Positions 17,105-24,575 of a DNA stretch of 33,460 nucleotides are shown piece by piece. The notes under the pieces were generated by a model, which was given only the letters and a program-made list of their open reading frames with translations, did not search any database and had not been told where the DNA came from. The stretch is taken from NCBI GenBank assembly GCA_937941455.1, contig CALDHM010000031.1:1-33460 (forward strand). Reading direction: 5' to 3'. The stretch comes from an uncultured Pirellulaceae bacterium. Its GTDB lineage: Bacteria > Planctomycetota > Planctomycetia > Pirellulales > Pirellulaceae. The translations under genes and the position numbers were made by a program. Positions within the stretch are counted from its first letter, which is position 1. Each line of letters opens with the position of its first letter.

Positions 17105-17833
17105 TTGGAGTACGAACGCAGAAGGGTAGGGGAGTTGGATTGTATCGTAGCGCGGGTCGAAGGGGCAGCGCCGCAAAGGTTGGCGGTCTTGTGCCATGGC
17201 TTCGGCGCTCCGGGAACCGACCTCGTCGATTTGGGCGAGGCTTTGGTGGCCAGCGAGCCGAATTTGGCGGATACCGTTTTCGTATTTCCTGCAGCTCTTA
17301 TCGAGCTTGAGATGGGCTTCGACGCTCGCGCATGGTGGCCTATCAACTTCGCCGCTCTCGAAGAAATGACCCGCAAAAACCAGTTCGGTGATCTCGAAGA
17401 CTCAGTGCCGCCCGGCATCGAAACGCAACGCGGTCACATCGAACGGGTAATCACGGAGTTGAGCGGCGCGTTTTCGATCGGGACGCACGAGGTTTTTGTC
17501 GGTGGGTTTTCTCAAGGCGCTATGCTGGCCACCGATGTGTTTTTGAACCACGCAGAGCCATTGGGCGGGTTGATCATCTGGTCGGGAACATTGATCAATC
17601 GGCAAAACTGGCGTGAGCGCATGAAATTACGCAGCGGTTTACGCGTCGTACAGTCTCATGGCCGACTCGATCCAATCCTGCCGTTTCAGGGAGCAATTCA
17701 TCTCCGCGATCTGTTTGTTGAGCATGCCCATCAGGTCGATTTCCATCCGTTCCAGGGCTATCATTCCATTCCCCAGAGCGCTGTCAGCGCCGCCGCCCGC
17801 TTCATCGCCGCGTCCCGTGGCGAGAATTGTTAG
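17105..17833 (+). CDS. Phospholipase/carboxylesterase-family alpha/beta hydrolase
   Basis: 242 residues from a TTG start. The start is set by a strong Shine-Dalgarno (AGGAGG, 17093-17098) six bases upstream; the longer ATG frame at 17003 would overlap the SDR gene by 50 bases and adds only basic, unstructured residues. The hydrolase fold is clear: CHGFGAPGTDLVDL (oxyanion loop), nucleophile S136 in GGFSQGAML, D189 in SHGRLDPILPF and H220 in FQGYHSIP, the classical triad of the YpfH/EstB-type esterases. No signal peptide, so cytoplasmic. It likely hydrolyses short acyl esters; the substrate is unknown. It is the last gene of the three-gene unit, which ends at the terminator at 17926-17948. Confidence 0.87.
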   Translation: MEYERRRVGELDCIVARVEGAAPQRLAVLCHGFGAPGTDLVDLGEALVASEPNLADTVFVFPAALIELEMGFDARAWWPINFAALEEMTRKNQFGDLEDSVPPGIETQRGHIERVITELSGAFSIGTHEVFVGGFSQGAMLATDVFLNHAEPLGGLIIWSGTLINRQNWRERMKLRSGLRVVQSHGRLDPILPFQGAIHLRDLFVEHAHQVDFHPFQGYHSIPQSAVSAAARFIAASRGENC

Positions 17834-17925
17834 GCGTTGTGCCAGAACTCGTCAGCCGCGGAACGCCAGCGCGCGGCTCTCGCGAAAACCGGACGCTCGT
17901 GAGTTGCGGCGGATCCTTTGGGGAC

Positions 17926-17948
17926 AAAGCCTAGCTGGGTGGCTTTTT
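17926..17948 (+). terminator. Rho-independent terminator of the propeller-SDR-esterase unit
   Basis: AAAGCC (17926-17931) pairs with GGCTTT (17941-17946) around a 9-base loop and runs into a T tract, 93 bases after the esterase stop. Confidence 0.65.
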
Positions 17949-17987
17949 CGCGGCGATAAACTTTCGTAGTCCCATCGCAATGCCAAC

Positions 17988-18014
17988 AAAAAAGCGGCCC
18001 GTTGTCGGACCGCT
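17988..18014 (-). terminator. Rho-independent terminator of the BBP7 gene
   Basis: Read on the minus strand, AGCGGTCCG and CGGGCCGCT (18014-18006 and 18001-17993) form a 9-bp stem with one G-T pair around a 4-base loop, followed by six T. It lies 33 bases after the BBP7 stop codon. Confidence 0.85.
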
Positions 18015-18046
18015 GTGGGTGGGTATTGCTGGAAACGTTTTTGTGT

Positions 18047-19078
18047 TCACCGTCGCCATTCCAAGCCGAAGGAGAACCCGGCGGCAGTCGAATCCTCGTC
18101 ATAAACTCCCACGCGACCACCACCCAAGCCGAAGATCGAGTTCGGGTTGAGGGCTGTGGTAAGGTTGTCCGTGCGAGCCATTCCGTCCCACATATGGATA
18201 ATGTGGGCTCCGAGGCGAATCCCGATATCCCGAGTGATCAGGTAGGACAGTTCGAAGCTACCATCGACCACCGGCACGAAGGACTGGTCGGTGTAGTAGG
18301 ATTCGGCCACCGTGATCACCGTATCGAAAATGATGTCGGAGGCGAAGTAACGTTGCTGGTTGTACATTGCGGACAACGAACCATCGAACGTGTAGCGGAA
18401 CCGTCCGCGTTGCGCGAAGTATCGTGCACCAACCTGACCACCGATGGCGTCGTTGGAGGCGCGTTGCTTGAAGCGGTTGATGATGTTCGTATCCTCTGTC
18501 GTATTGTCCGACAAATTCAAATAACGAGCACCGAAGTACGGCTCGAGATAACCACCGTGGCTCAATTGCTGGCGGAACGTCCGATTCAAGTCGACGCTCG
18601 TGTATTGAGTCGTCAACAAGAAGGGGGTGGCGATTGCGTAGTCTTGGCCCCACAAGTAAGCCGCAGAGCGAACGTTTTCGTAGTTGATTCCCCAACCGCT
18701 CCCCGATTCGCCCATCCAGCCAACTTGGAAGCGATTTCCCCAGCCGTAATCATTGCCGACTGGAATATCGCTTTGGATCACGCCGATCGGCAGAACATCG
18801 CGCGGACCGCCCCGGGAAATGCTGAAGTAAGCCCGCTCGGCCACCGCGTAGAAGCCAGTGTTCGGGGCGAGCTCTGTGAAGTTCGAGAATTCCACCGGTG
18901 CAAATAACTGGCTGTCATAATCGAAAATACCCGGCTCCGCGAACGGGCGCGTATTGTTCGCTTCCTGAGGAGGATGGGGTGAAAATCTTGGGCTCGGAAT
19001 ACTCGTCTGGCCCAAGCTCGTCGCGACCAATCCCAGCGAGATCGCGATAGTCGCTATTGTCCATTTCATCAGAGACAT
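18047..19078 (-). CDS. BBP7-type outer-membrane beta-barrel protein
   Basis: About 343 residues with a signal peptide (MSLMKWTIATIAISLGLVATSLGQ) and then a repetitive pattern of alternating aromatic/hydrophobic strands, such as GGYLEPYFGARYLNLSD, GGQVGARYFAQRGRFRYTFDGS and GIRLGAHIIHMWDG, ending GFSFGLEWRR. This matches the BBP7 barrel family described from Rhodopirellula baltica; the barrel would sit in the outer membrane. Function is unknown, possibly a porin or adhesin. I start at ATG 19078, which has GGAAAA upstream; an ATG three codons further in is equally possible, and the longer frame to 19123 would hide the signal peptide. A strong terminator follows. The divergent neighbour is the PEP-CTERM protein. 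Confidence 0.85.
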   Translation of the reverse strand: MSLMKWTIATIAISLGLVATSLGQTSIPSPRFSPHPPQEANNTRPFAEPGIFDYDSQLFAPVEFSNFTELAPNTGFYAVAERAYFSISRGGPRDVLPIGVIQSDIPVGNDYGWGNRFQVGWMGESGSGWGINYENVRSAAYLWGQDYAIATPFLLTTQYTSVDLNRTFRQQLSHGGYLEPYFGARYLNLSDNTTEDTNIINRFKQRASNDAIGGQVGARYFAQRGRFRYTFDGSLSAMYNQQRYFASDIIFDTVITVAESYYTDQSFVPVVDGSFELSYLITRDIGIRLGAHIIHMWDGMARTDNLTTALNPNSIFGLGGGRVGVYDEDSTAAGFSFGLEWRR

Positions 19079-19387
19079 TGCAATTTTCCAGCAAAATTGG
19101 TGATGCACCTGTACCCGGAACACCCTTTCCGGTTTTCTCTCGAAGGTTAATATCGGATGTACAGAATGTAGGGGTTGAGTAAGAAAGTCTTTTTTTGCTG
19201 GACTTAAGGCCGATTTCCTGTATATTTAAATGGTTTCTCGATAGCACCCTTAGCCAAGCAGGGGGTTTGGGTCGAAAAAGCAACATGGGTAAACCTGGAT
19301 TGAGACAATCGCTTGGCGTTGCGCAATGCAACAGCCAAGAAAAGAAAATGCGTCGGTGACCACTGAATTAAGTTTAAGGATAATGAG
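19079..19387. other. Divergent non-coding region between the BBP7 and PEP-CTERM genes
   Basis: 309 bases without a gene. It contains a 6-bp inverted repeat CCGGAA/TTCCGG (19115-19132) in the probable leader of the BBP7 gene, and AAGGA just before the PEP-CTERM start. I see no clear promoter pair. Confidence 0.5.
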
Positions 19388-20305
19388 ATGAAATGCAGGC
19401 TCCTAATGTTAATCGCCTTCGGCTTGGCAATTATCTTTGGCGGAAGTTCGCGGTCCAAGGCGGACATCATGGATGTCGACGTCTCGGGTGTCGACTTGCA
19501 GTACCGTCCGTTTTTCCGCCTTGCTGAACGGATCTGGGAACAGCGCATCGTCGGCTACAATGGCAATCTGCCCACCGCCGTGAAACGGCAGCTGGGAAAG
19601 TTGCAAATCACGGCCTCAACGGTGGCCATCGATGGTGCGGGGGGCGTGCTCGGTCAGGCGGCTCCGACACAGATCCTTCGTTACGGCGGGAACGTTGCCA
19701 ACGGTCGCCGCCAACCGAACATTGCCATCGCTCAGCGAGGGATCATGCAGTTTGATACCGCAGACCTTGACGCTTTGTTGCTTGATGGCACATTGCAATC
19801 GGTTATTCTCCACGAGATGGGCCACGTGTTGGGCATCGGCTCCTTGTGGAACGACAACGATTTGCTGAACAACACCACACGACGGGATTACATTGGACGA
19901 CAGGGGTTGGCTGCCTACCGCAAAGAGTCGGGGAATCGTTTTGCCCAGGCGGTGCCCGTCGAGCAATTCGGCGGTCCTGGTACTGCCGGCAGTCACTGGG
20001 ACAGCCTCGACCCGTTTTTCAATCCACCGGGGGCCAACAGCAGTGAATTGATGATCGGATTCATCGCTCCGGGAGAGCAGAAATTCATATCCGAAACCAC
20101 CTGGAACTCATTGCGTGATTTGCACTTCGCGTTGCGAGGGGACGCAAACATCCATTACGTTCGCTCGGGCAGTGGCTTGCCCAACTTCCCCTTCAAGCGA
20201 ACTCAAAACCCCTTTGCGCTCACAGCGATTCCCGAGCCCGCTTCGGCCGGAATCATCCTGTTCGGCACGCTGGTTGGCGGCCTGCTCTTCCGACGACGCC
20301 GCTAG
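19388..20305 (+). CDS. PEP-CTERM anchored, leishmanolysin-like metzincin protein
   Basis: 305 residues: a signal peptide (1-25, ending RSKA), a metallopeptidase-like domain, and a C-terminal PEP-CTERM sorting tail (I281-P-E-P, a hydrophobic stretch, then FRRRR). The zinc motif is H142-E-M-G-H146 in SVILHEMGHVLGIGSLW. A third ligand candidate is H203 in GSHWDS, with a Met-turn candidate M222 in SSELMIGF. This spacing and order match leishmanolysin-type (M8) metzincins. Sorting would need an exosortase, which is not in the window. The protein is presumably processed and released or attached to the cell surface or extracellular matrix. AAGGA precedes the ATG. The terminator at 20335-20366 shows a single-gene transcript. 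Peptidase activity is inferred from the motif only. Confidence 0.88.
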   Translation: MKCRLLMLIAFGLAIIFGGSSRSKADIMDVDVSGVDLQYRPFFRLAERIWEQRIVGYNGNLPTAVKRQLGKLQITASTVAIDGAGGVLGQAAPTQILRYGGNVANGRRQPNIAIAQRGIMQFDTADLDALLLDGTLQSVILHEMGHVLGIGSLWNDNDLLNNTTRRDYIGRQGLAAYRKESGNRFAQAVPVEQFGGPGTAGSHWDSLDPFFNPPGANSSELMIGFIAPGEQKFISETTWNSLRDLHFALRGDANIHYVRSGSGLPNFPFKRTQNPFALTAIPEPASAGIILFGTLVGGLLFRRRR

Positions 20306-20334
20306 ATTGGCCGCGATTAACGTCAACATCGATG

Positions 20335-20366
20335 AATGCGACTCCGCACGGGCTCGCATTTTTTTT
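20335..20366 (+). terminator. Rho-independent terminator of the PEP-CTERM gene
   Basis: AATGCGA (20335-20341) pairs with TCGCATT (20354-20360) around a 12-base loop; a run of eight T (20359-20366) closes it, 30 bases after the stop codon. Confidence 0.85.
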
Positions 20367-20370
20367 GCAA

Positions 20371-20404
20371 CCTGAAGGCCGTCGCTACCTGAAGGCCGTC
20401 GCTA
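20371..20404. repeat. 17-bp tandem repeat abutting the lysC stop codon
   Basis: CCTGAAGGCCGTCGCTA occurs twice without spacer (20371-20387, 20388-20404), and a third partial unit (CCTGAG) continues into lysC. The complement of each unit ends in TAG, and the copy nearest lysC supplies the lysC stop codon. Confidence 0.85.
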
Positions 20405-22189
20405 CCTGAGAGCCTTCGCGAAGGCGGTGCGCAAGGCGTCTAGGCCAGCGCGGCCGACCGACCCATCCACCACGACATTCACCCGCACCTCGCTGGTACT
20501 GATCATCTCGAGGCTGATCCCACACTCGGCCAAGGCCCGAAACATCGTAATCGCCATGCCGGTATGGCTGCGCAGACCGATCCCCGCAACGACAAGTTTG
20601 GCGATCTCCTCCTTACCGACGACCGTGGCACCCGGCAACGAACCGCCGACAGTGTTGGCCACCGCGAGCGCCTCGCGGAATTGGTTCCGCGGCACCGTAA
20701 TCGAAAGATCGGAGCGATTCTGGTCGTCCGTGTTTTGTACGATCATGTCGACGAAGATTCTCCCCTGTGAAAACGCCGAAAAGATTTGTGCGGCGACGCC
20801 CGGTTGGCATGGCAAATTCCCGAACGTAATGCGAGACTGTTGATCGTCGAGCAAAACGTCGTCGATCGTCAGTCCTTCCATATCGACCCCCTGCAGGCGG
20901 CTAATCACCTCGACCGGCGCGACCCGCGAGCGTCGTTTGGCCAGCGTGGTGAAGGGGTCCGTGACGGCATTCTCTGGCAGTTGATGAAGCTTGAACTCCT
21001 CGTGCACCGTCCGCAAGGCCCGCAGCGATTCGTTTCGATCGACCAGCACCGAGATTTTGATTTCGCTGGTCGTAATCATCTGGATGTTGATGCCCGCTAT
21101 CGACAAAGCGCGAAACATTCGCTCGGCTACGCCGTATTGCTCGGCCATCCCCAGACCGACCACCGAGACCTTCGACACCTGATCGCTACATTCGCCGATT
21201 TCACCACCCAATTGTTCCACGACGGGACGGACCGTTTTCAAGGTCAATGCCAATTCATTCCGCGGCACAGTAAAGGCTAAGGTGGTGCGTCCCTTGCTGG
21301 GAGTCCCTTGCACGATCATATCTACGGAGATTTTTTTGTTGGCGATCGGCTCGAATATTCGCAGCATCGTTTCCGGCTGATTGTCGATGCCGCGGAGCGT
21401 GACACGAGCTTCGTCCTTCGTCATCGCCGCACCGCTGACGACGGCCCCCACGACCTCCGGTTCATTGACAATGACCGAACCGGGAACGTCGGACAAACTG
21501 CTCCGCACATGAATCGGCACATCGAACTTTTTGCCGAATTCGATGGAGCGACTGTGCATTACCCCAGCGCCGAGACTCGCCAATTCGAGCATCTCGTCAT
21601 AGCTGACCTTCCGCGCCAACCGAGCTTCCGGTAGAATCCGCGGATCGGTCGTGTAAACGCCGTCGACGTCGGTGTAAATCTCGCATGTTTCCGCATCAAG
21701 AACTGCCGCTAACGCGACGGCTGTCGTATCGCTTCCCCCACGCCCCAAGGTCGTGATGTCGAAATTCTCGTCGATTCCCTGAAAACCGGCGGCGATGACG
21801 ATATTCCCTTCGTCCAGCAGCTTTTTGACCCGCTCGGTGGAGATCGATTTGATTCGGGCCTTCGTGTGGGAACTGTCGGTGCGAATACCGATCTGTCCAC
21901 CGGTGAGACTCACCGCTTTGTAGCCAAGACTATCGATCGCCATCGCCATCAACGCCACGCTCACTTGCTCGCCCGTGGACAGCAGCATATCCATTTCGCG
22001 GGTCGGCGGGTTTTCATTTACTTCGTGAGCCAACTCGATCAAATGGTCTGTGTTCTTTCCCATCGCGCTGACGACCACGACGACTTGCTGGCCTTCTTGA
22101 TGGGCACGAATGGCCTTGCGCGCCGCCGATAGGATCAACTGACTGTTGGCGACACTGGTTCCGCCGAACTTCTGGACGACAATCCCCAT
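20402..22189 (-). CDS. lysC: Aspartate kinase with duplicated regulatory region
   Basis: Phosphorylates aspartate in the first step to lysine, threonine, methionine and diaminopimelate. The kinase domain covers residues 1 to about 250, with KFGGTSV at 7-13, MDMLLSTGEQVS, TTLGRGGSDTTAVALA and EIYTDVDGVYTTDPRI. Instead of the usual two ACT domains (total about 405 residues) the protein has 595 residues and what reads as four: about 265-335 (ETMLRIFEPIANKKISVDMIVQ), 340-410 (VSVVGLGMAEQYGVAERMFRAL), 455-525 (ITFGNLPCQPGVAAQIFSAF) and 530-595 (LVVAGIGLRSHTGMAITMFRAL). A four-ACT architecture is also known from cyanobacterial aspartokinases. It suggests concerted or altered feedback control. The start has AGGTTACCAAC before ATG. 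It stands alone, with no lysine or threonine gene adjacent. Confidence 0.95.
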   Translation of the reverse strand: MGIVVQKFGGTSVANSQLILSAARKAIRAHQEGQQVVVVVSAMGKNTDHLIELAHEVNENPPTREMDMLLSTGEQVSVALMAMAIDSLGYKAVSLTGGQIGIRTDSSHTKARIKSISTERVKKLLDEGNIVIAAGFQGIDENFDITTLGRGGSDTTAVALAAVLDAETCEIYTDVDGVYTTDPRILPEARLARKVSYDEMLELASLGAGVMHSRSIEFGKKFDVPIHVRSSLSDVPGSVIVNEPEVVGAVVSGAAMTKDEARVTLRGIDNQPETMLRIFEPIANKKISVDMIVQGTPSKGRTTLAFTVPRNELALTLKTVRPVVEQLGGEIGECSDQVSKVSVVGLGMAEQYGVAERMFRALSIAGINIQMITTSEIKISVLVDRNESLRALRTVHEEFKLHQLPENAVTDPFTTLAKRRSRVAPVEVISRLQGVDMEGLTIDDVLLDDQQSRITFGNLPCQPGVAAQIFSAFSQGRIFVDMIVQNTDDQNRSDLSITVPRNQFREALAVANTVGGSLPGATVVGKEEIAKLVVAGIGLRSHTGMAITMFRALAECGISLEMISTSEVRVNVVVDGSVGRAGLDALRTAFAKALR

Positions 22190-22526
22190 GTTGGTAACCT
22201 AATTTTGCTTCCACGAGTCGTTCGAGCCCTGTTTGTGGATTTGAGTGTTGCATTTTTTCGCAACTCGCAGCGGCAGCAGTCACGCCTTCCGACCTGCTGC
22301 CGTCGTTTGCCTCCCTCGCTGACGCTTCGGGTTACGATATTCCGCGTGAATGTTGCAACAGCGAAACGTCTCAACTCCGGCATGGCTCATGCCACAAATG
22401 TAGGTGTTTTTCGGAAAAGAGAAAGTGAGGTCGAGCCAATTTCGCTCCGTTGCGCCTTGCAGCGATTTGCGGACTCCGTTAAGGTGTGTTTCCTGGTCAA
22501 TAATGTTCGGTTTAGGGGAGCGTCCC
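22190..22526. other. Divergent non-coding region with a planctomycete-type repeat
   Basis: 337 bases between lysC and the CxxC protein gene. Short frames here translate to the NPKRQRG and VTRSVSEGG peptides typical of planctomycete intergenic repeats and are not genes. A 6-bp hairpin GGCATG-GCT-CATGCC lies at 22379-22393. Confidence 0.65.
22313..22336 (-). repeat. Planctomycete-type intergenic repeat motif
   Basis: The minus strand reads CGTAACCCGAAGCGTCAGCG followed by AGGG, which matches the core of the two 58-bp repeats (CCGAAGCGTAAG plus GCGA/GTGA). It is in the opposite orientation to those copies. Confidence 0.75.
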
Positions 22527-22883
22527 ATGCAAATTCATTGGGCTTATTTTCGCCCGGGTTGTCAAAGTTGCATCAAAGCCCAAGCCATTCTCGCGAAACA
22601 CGGCCTCGAGCCGACCACGATCCAGAACGCGAAGAAGGAAGTCATCGGCGCCGACGAAGCTGTGGCGCTGGCTCGTAAAGCGAAAAAAGTAATCGTGAGC
22701 AAGGGAATGAAGGTAATCACCGTGGACTTGGCCAAGGACAAACCCGACGACGAAACCCTTCGCAGTCTCGTTGTTGGCCCGTCAGGCAACCTGAGAGCCC
22801 CTACACTCAAAATCGGCCGCGACTTGATCATAGGTTTTAGCGATGGGCTTTACGCTCGGGTCTATGACGACGCAGCGAGTTAG
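22527..22883 (+). CDS. Small thioredoxin-fold protein with a CxxC motif (ArsC/glutaredoxin-like)
   Basis: 118 residues. It begins MQIHWAYFRPGCQSCIKAQA with a redox pair C12-Q-S-C15 at the start of the first helix, and has a cis-Pro loop R90-A-P92-T-L followed by IGRDLIIGF: the two marks of a thioredoxin-type fold. The middle (EPTTIQNAKKEVIGADEAVALARKAKKVIVSKG) resembles the helical insertion of the ArsC/YffB group. Probably a cytoplasmic thiol oxidoreductase; the partner is unknown. The ATG at 22527 is chosen because GGGGAG lies six bases upstream and the fold starts at residue 2; the frame extends 41 codons further upstream without similarity. It is divergent from lysC and convergent with the small secreted protein. 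Confidence 0.78.
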   Translation: MQIHWAYFRPGCQSCIKAQAILAKHGLEPTTIQNAKKEVIGADEAVALARKAKKVIVSKGMKVITVDLAKDKPDDETLRSLVVGPSGNLRAPTLKIGRDLIIGFSDGLYARVYDDAAS

Positions 22884-23002
22884 CCGTCGTCAATTGCCGA
22901 CGAAACGAATCTTTGATTGACCGCGCAACGGCAGGAGCATCGCAGGTTGATGCACCTTGCTTTTACGATTGATCGTTTCGATCGACCTATCGAATTCCCT
23001 CG

Positions 23003-23048
23003 ATCAGTCGGGAACGTTAGATCCAATCAGTCGGGAACGTCAGAACCG
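23003..23048. repeat. 23-bp imperfect tandem repeat over the end of a gene
   Basis: Units 23003-23025 and 23026-23048 agree at 20 of 23 positions (both begin ATCAGTCGGGAACGT). The second copy contains the stop codon and last codons of the small secreted protein on the minus strand. Confidence 0.75.
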
Positions 23049-23534
23049 ATTGACTTGATGTCGTCGGTCTCGATTCGCCGAATTCGTACGACGATTTTCG
23101 GGAGATGCCGAGGAATCGTGGGGAGTCTCCTCGAACAGCGATAAATCCATATCGAGAATCGATGGCGCCGCGGTCGGTTGTGCTGGGTGGACGTCGCGGA
23201 AAGTGCTGCCTGATTTATTCGGCGGCGAGGTGGGCGCGGCCGATTCGTCCACGGGATGGGGATTCCAACGCGAGCCCCGTTCCGGAAAGAGATGCTCATC
23301 CCCGCGAGCGATCAAATTGCTATTTTGAAATGAGTACGGGTGGTAGTAACGACTATCGGGGCCAGGGGTTTTCTGGTGGTAGCCCCGCGAGTAGCCAAAG
23401 CCAAGAAACCGAGCCGTTCCTTGGATCGGTCGCAGAACACTCGTCCATCGATCACCCACAGGCTGGGCCCACGCCGACGACGACCCAATGGACAGGATGA
23501 CTCCCAGGATCAACCATTGGCACACACGCCGCAT
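23040..23534 (-). CDS. Small secreted protein of unknown function
   Basis: 164 residues, no family recognised. The N-terminus MRRVCQWLILGVILSIGSSSAWAQ is a clear signal peptide with an AWA-type cleavage site. The mature part has a Gly/Tyr/Ser-rich segment (LGFGYSRGYHQKTPGPDSRYYHPYSFQ) resembling small secreted planctomycete proteins, then a Pro/Ser/Asn-rich hydrophilic tail ending in NRRTNSANRDRRHQVNRF. The ATG at 23534 is preferred to a TTG six codons upstream. A 14-bp perfect palindrome lies 31 bases before the start. Its 3' end lies within a 23-bp tandem repeat, which suggests that the terminal residues arose by duplication. The signal peptide supports a real gene. Confidence 0.7.
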   Translation of the reverse strand: MRRVCQWLILGVILSIGSSSAWAQPVGDRWTSVLRPIQGTARFLGFGYSRGYHQKTPGPDSRYYHPYSFQNSNLIARGDEHLFPERGSRWNPHPVDESAAPTSPPNKSGSTFRDVHPAQPTAAPSILDMDLSLFEETPHDSSASPENRRTNSANRDRRHQVNRF

Positions 23535-23564
23535 ACTCAACTCACTTTTCAAAAAATTTGCCGA

Positions 23565-23578
23565 CTAGGTCGACCTAG
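23565..23578. promoter_or_regulatory. 14-bp perfect palindrome upstream of the small secreted protein
   Basis: CTAGGTCGACCTAG is a perfect inverted repeat, centred 37 bases before the ATG of the minus-strand gene and just outside the second 58-bp repeat. It could be an operator for a dimeric regulator; no regulator gene is adjacent. Confidence 0.35.
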
Positions 23579-23586
23579 AACCTTTT

Positions 23587-23644
23587 CCAAAACCGACAGC
23601 ACCCGTAGGCCGAAGCGTAAGTGAGGACTGGTCTTGAGATAGGC
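23587..23644 (+). repeat. Dispersed 58-bp repeat, copy 2
   Basis: Same length and orientation as 14322-14379, with identical ends and core; see that entry. It lies in the 381-base non-coding stretch 23535-23915, which otherwise holds only the palindrome at 23565 and a stem-loop at 23855. Confidence 0.75.
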
Positions 23645-23854
23645 TGCTATGCGATCAGCCATCTGCACCGACCTCGGATCCGAAATGCAGATCAAGCCGG
23701 GGTTGCTTCAGATGTTTTTCTAATCGCCTGCGGCACCATCGCTTCAATCAAGAAAACGATGCCATGCGTCAAATCCCGAACAATGAGGTAAGGGTTGTTC
23801 GGCGTGTAGCGAACTTGTCGTGCTTGGGCGAAATATCAGCCGGATAAACATTGC

Positions 23855-23883
23855 GGGCCGTAACGCTTTTGGCGTCACGGCCC
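23855..23883. terminator. Strong stem-loop downstream of the DUF4190-like gene
   Basis: GGGCCGT pairs with ACGGCCC (7 bp). After one mismatch ACGC pairs with GCGT around a 5-base loop. It begins 32 bases after the stop of the minus-strand gene. No good T tract follows on either strand, so it may end or stabilise the transcript without being a classical terminator. Confidence 0.4.
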
Positions 23884-23915
23884 ATGTAGCATCGCTAAAT
23901 ATTGAGACCGAAGAG

Positions 23916-24575
23916 TTATTCGGAATCGTCAGGCGGGTTGGGAACGCCCTTGGTCGATACTTCGATGGATGCTCGCCCGACCTCAACAATTTTTCCCTCG
24001 ATACTTTGAATCAAGTCATCCCTGGTATCGAACTTACCATCCGCTCCGGCGCTTCGGACCAGTCCCTGGTTCCCCTCGGTCTCGAAGCGAAGTGCTTGCC
24101 CCCAACCGTCTTCGAACTTGATCGTGAGCATGTTCGCAGTGATTAGGTCTGGGAAATAGCCGTCGTGGCTGTCGCGCCATTGCTTGAGTTCCGCCAGAGA
24201 TTCGCTCATGATTTTCATCGTGCTGGCTTCCTTCTCGCGATTCAATTTGGCCACTCGTTTTTGGTGCATTCGCTCGCGATGCCGGGCGTCGGCAATCGAT
24301 CCGCCAACGATGGCCGAGCCGATGATCGATGTCCCCAAGAGACTGATAACGAGTCCCGCGATCGCCAGGCCTCTCGGGCGTTTCTTTAGCCCAAACAGGC
24401 AGACGATCAGAGCCAACGGGGACAAAACTCCCAGGGTGAAAATGGAAAAAATACTGAACAGGAATCCCAGTAACGCCGTTCGGTTCCGCTGGCGGACGCG
24501 CGGCGGAGGAGTGTCAAAGCCTATGTAAATTGGGGGTGGTTTGCGGCGATATTCGAACGGCACATGGAACGTCAT
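23916..24575 (-). CDS. Membrane protein: DUF4190-like helices with a GspG-like tail
   Basis: 219 residues. After a proline-rich N-terminus come two membrane helices: about 34-61 (ALLGFLFSIFSIFTLGVLSPLALIVCLFG) and 70-93 (GLAIAGLVISLLGTSIIGSAIVGG). They are separated by KKRPRG, the layout of DUF4190 proteins. A charged linker (RHRERMHQKRVAKLNREKEAS) follows. The C-terminal 80 residues read LKQWRDSHDGYFPD, then FEDGWGQALRFE, then VRSAGADGKFDTRDDL, which is the pattern of the C-terminal domain of type II secretion pseudopilins (GspG: D-W-G-x-P-Y, then SAGPDG, then T-x-DD). It is probably an inner-membrane protein with the tail outside; function unknown. An AGGAGGT ribosome-binding site eight bases before ATG fixes the start. 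Confidence 0.8.
   Translation of the reverse strand: MTFHVPFEYRRKPPPIYIGFDTPPPRVRQRNRTALLGFLFSIFSIFTLGVLSPLALIVCLFGLKKRPRGLAIAGLVISLLGTSIIGSAIVGGSIADARHRERMHQKRVAKLNREKEASTMKIMSESLAELKQWRDSHDGYFPDLITANMLTIKFEDGWGQALRFETEGNQGLVRSAGADGKFDTRDDLIQSIEGKIVEVGRASIEVSTKGVPNPPDDSE

Noticed and set aside
22135-22528. Short frames containing VTRSVSEGG and NPKRQRGR
   Set aside because: These are translations of a known type of planctomycete intergenic repeat, not genes.
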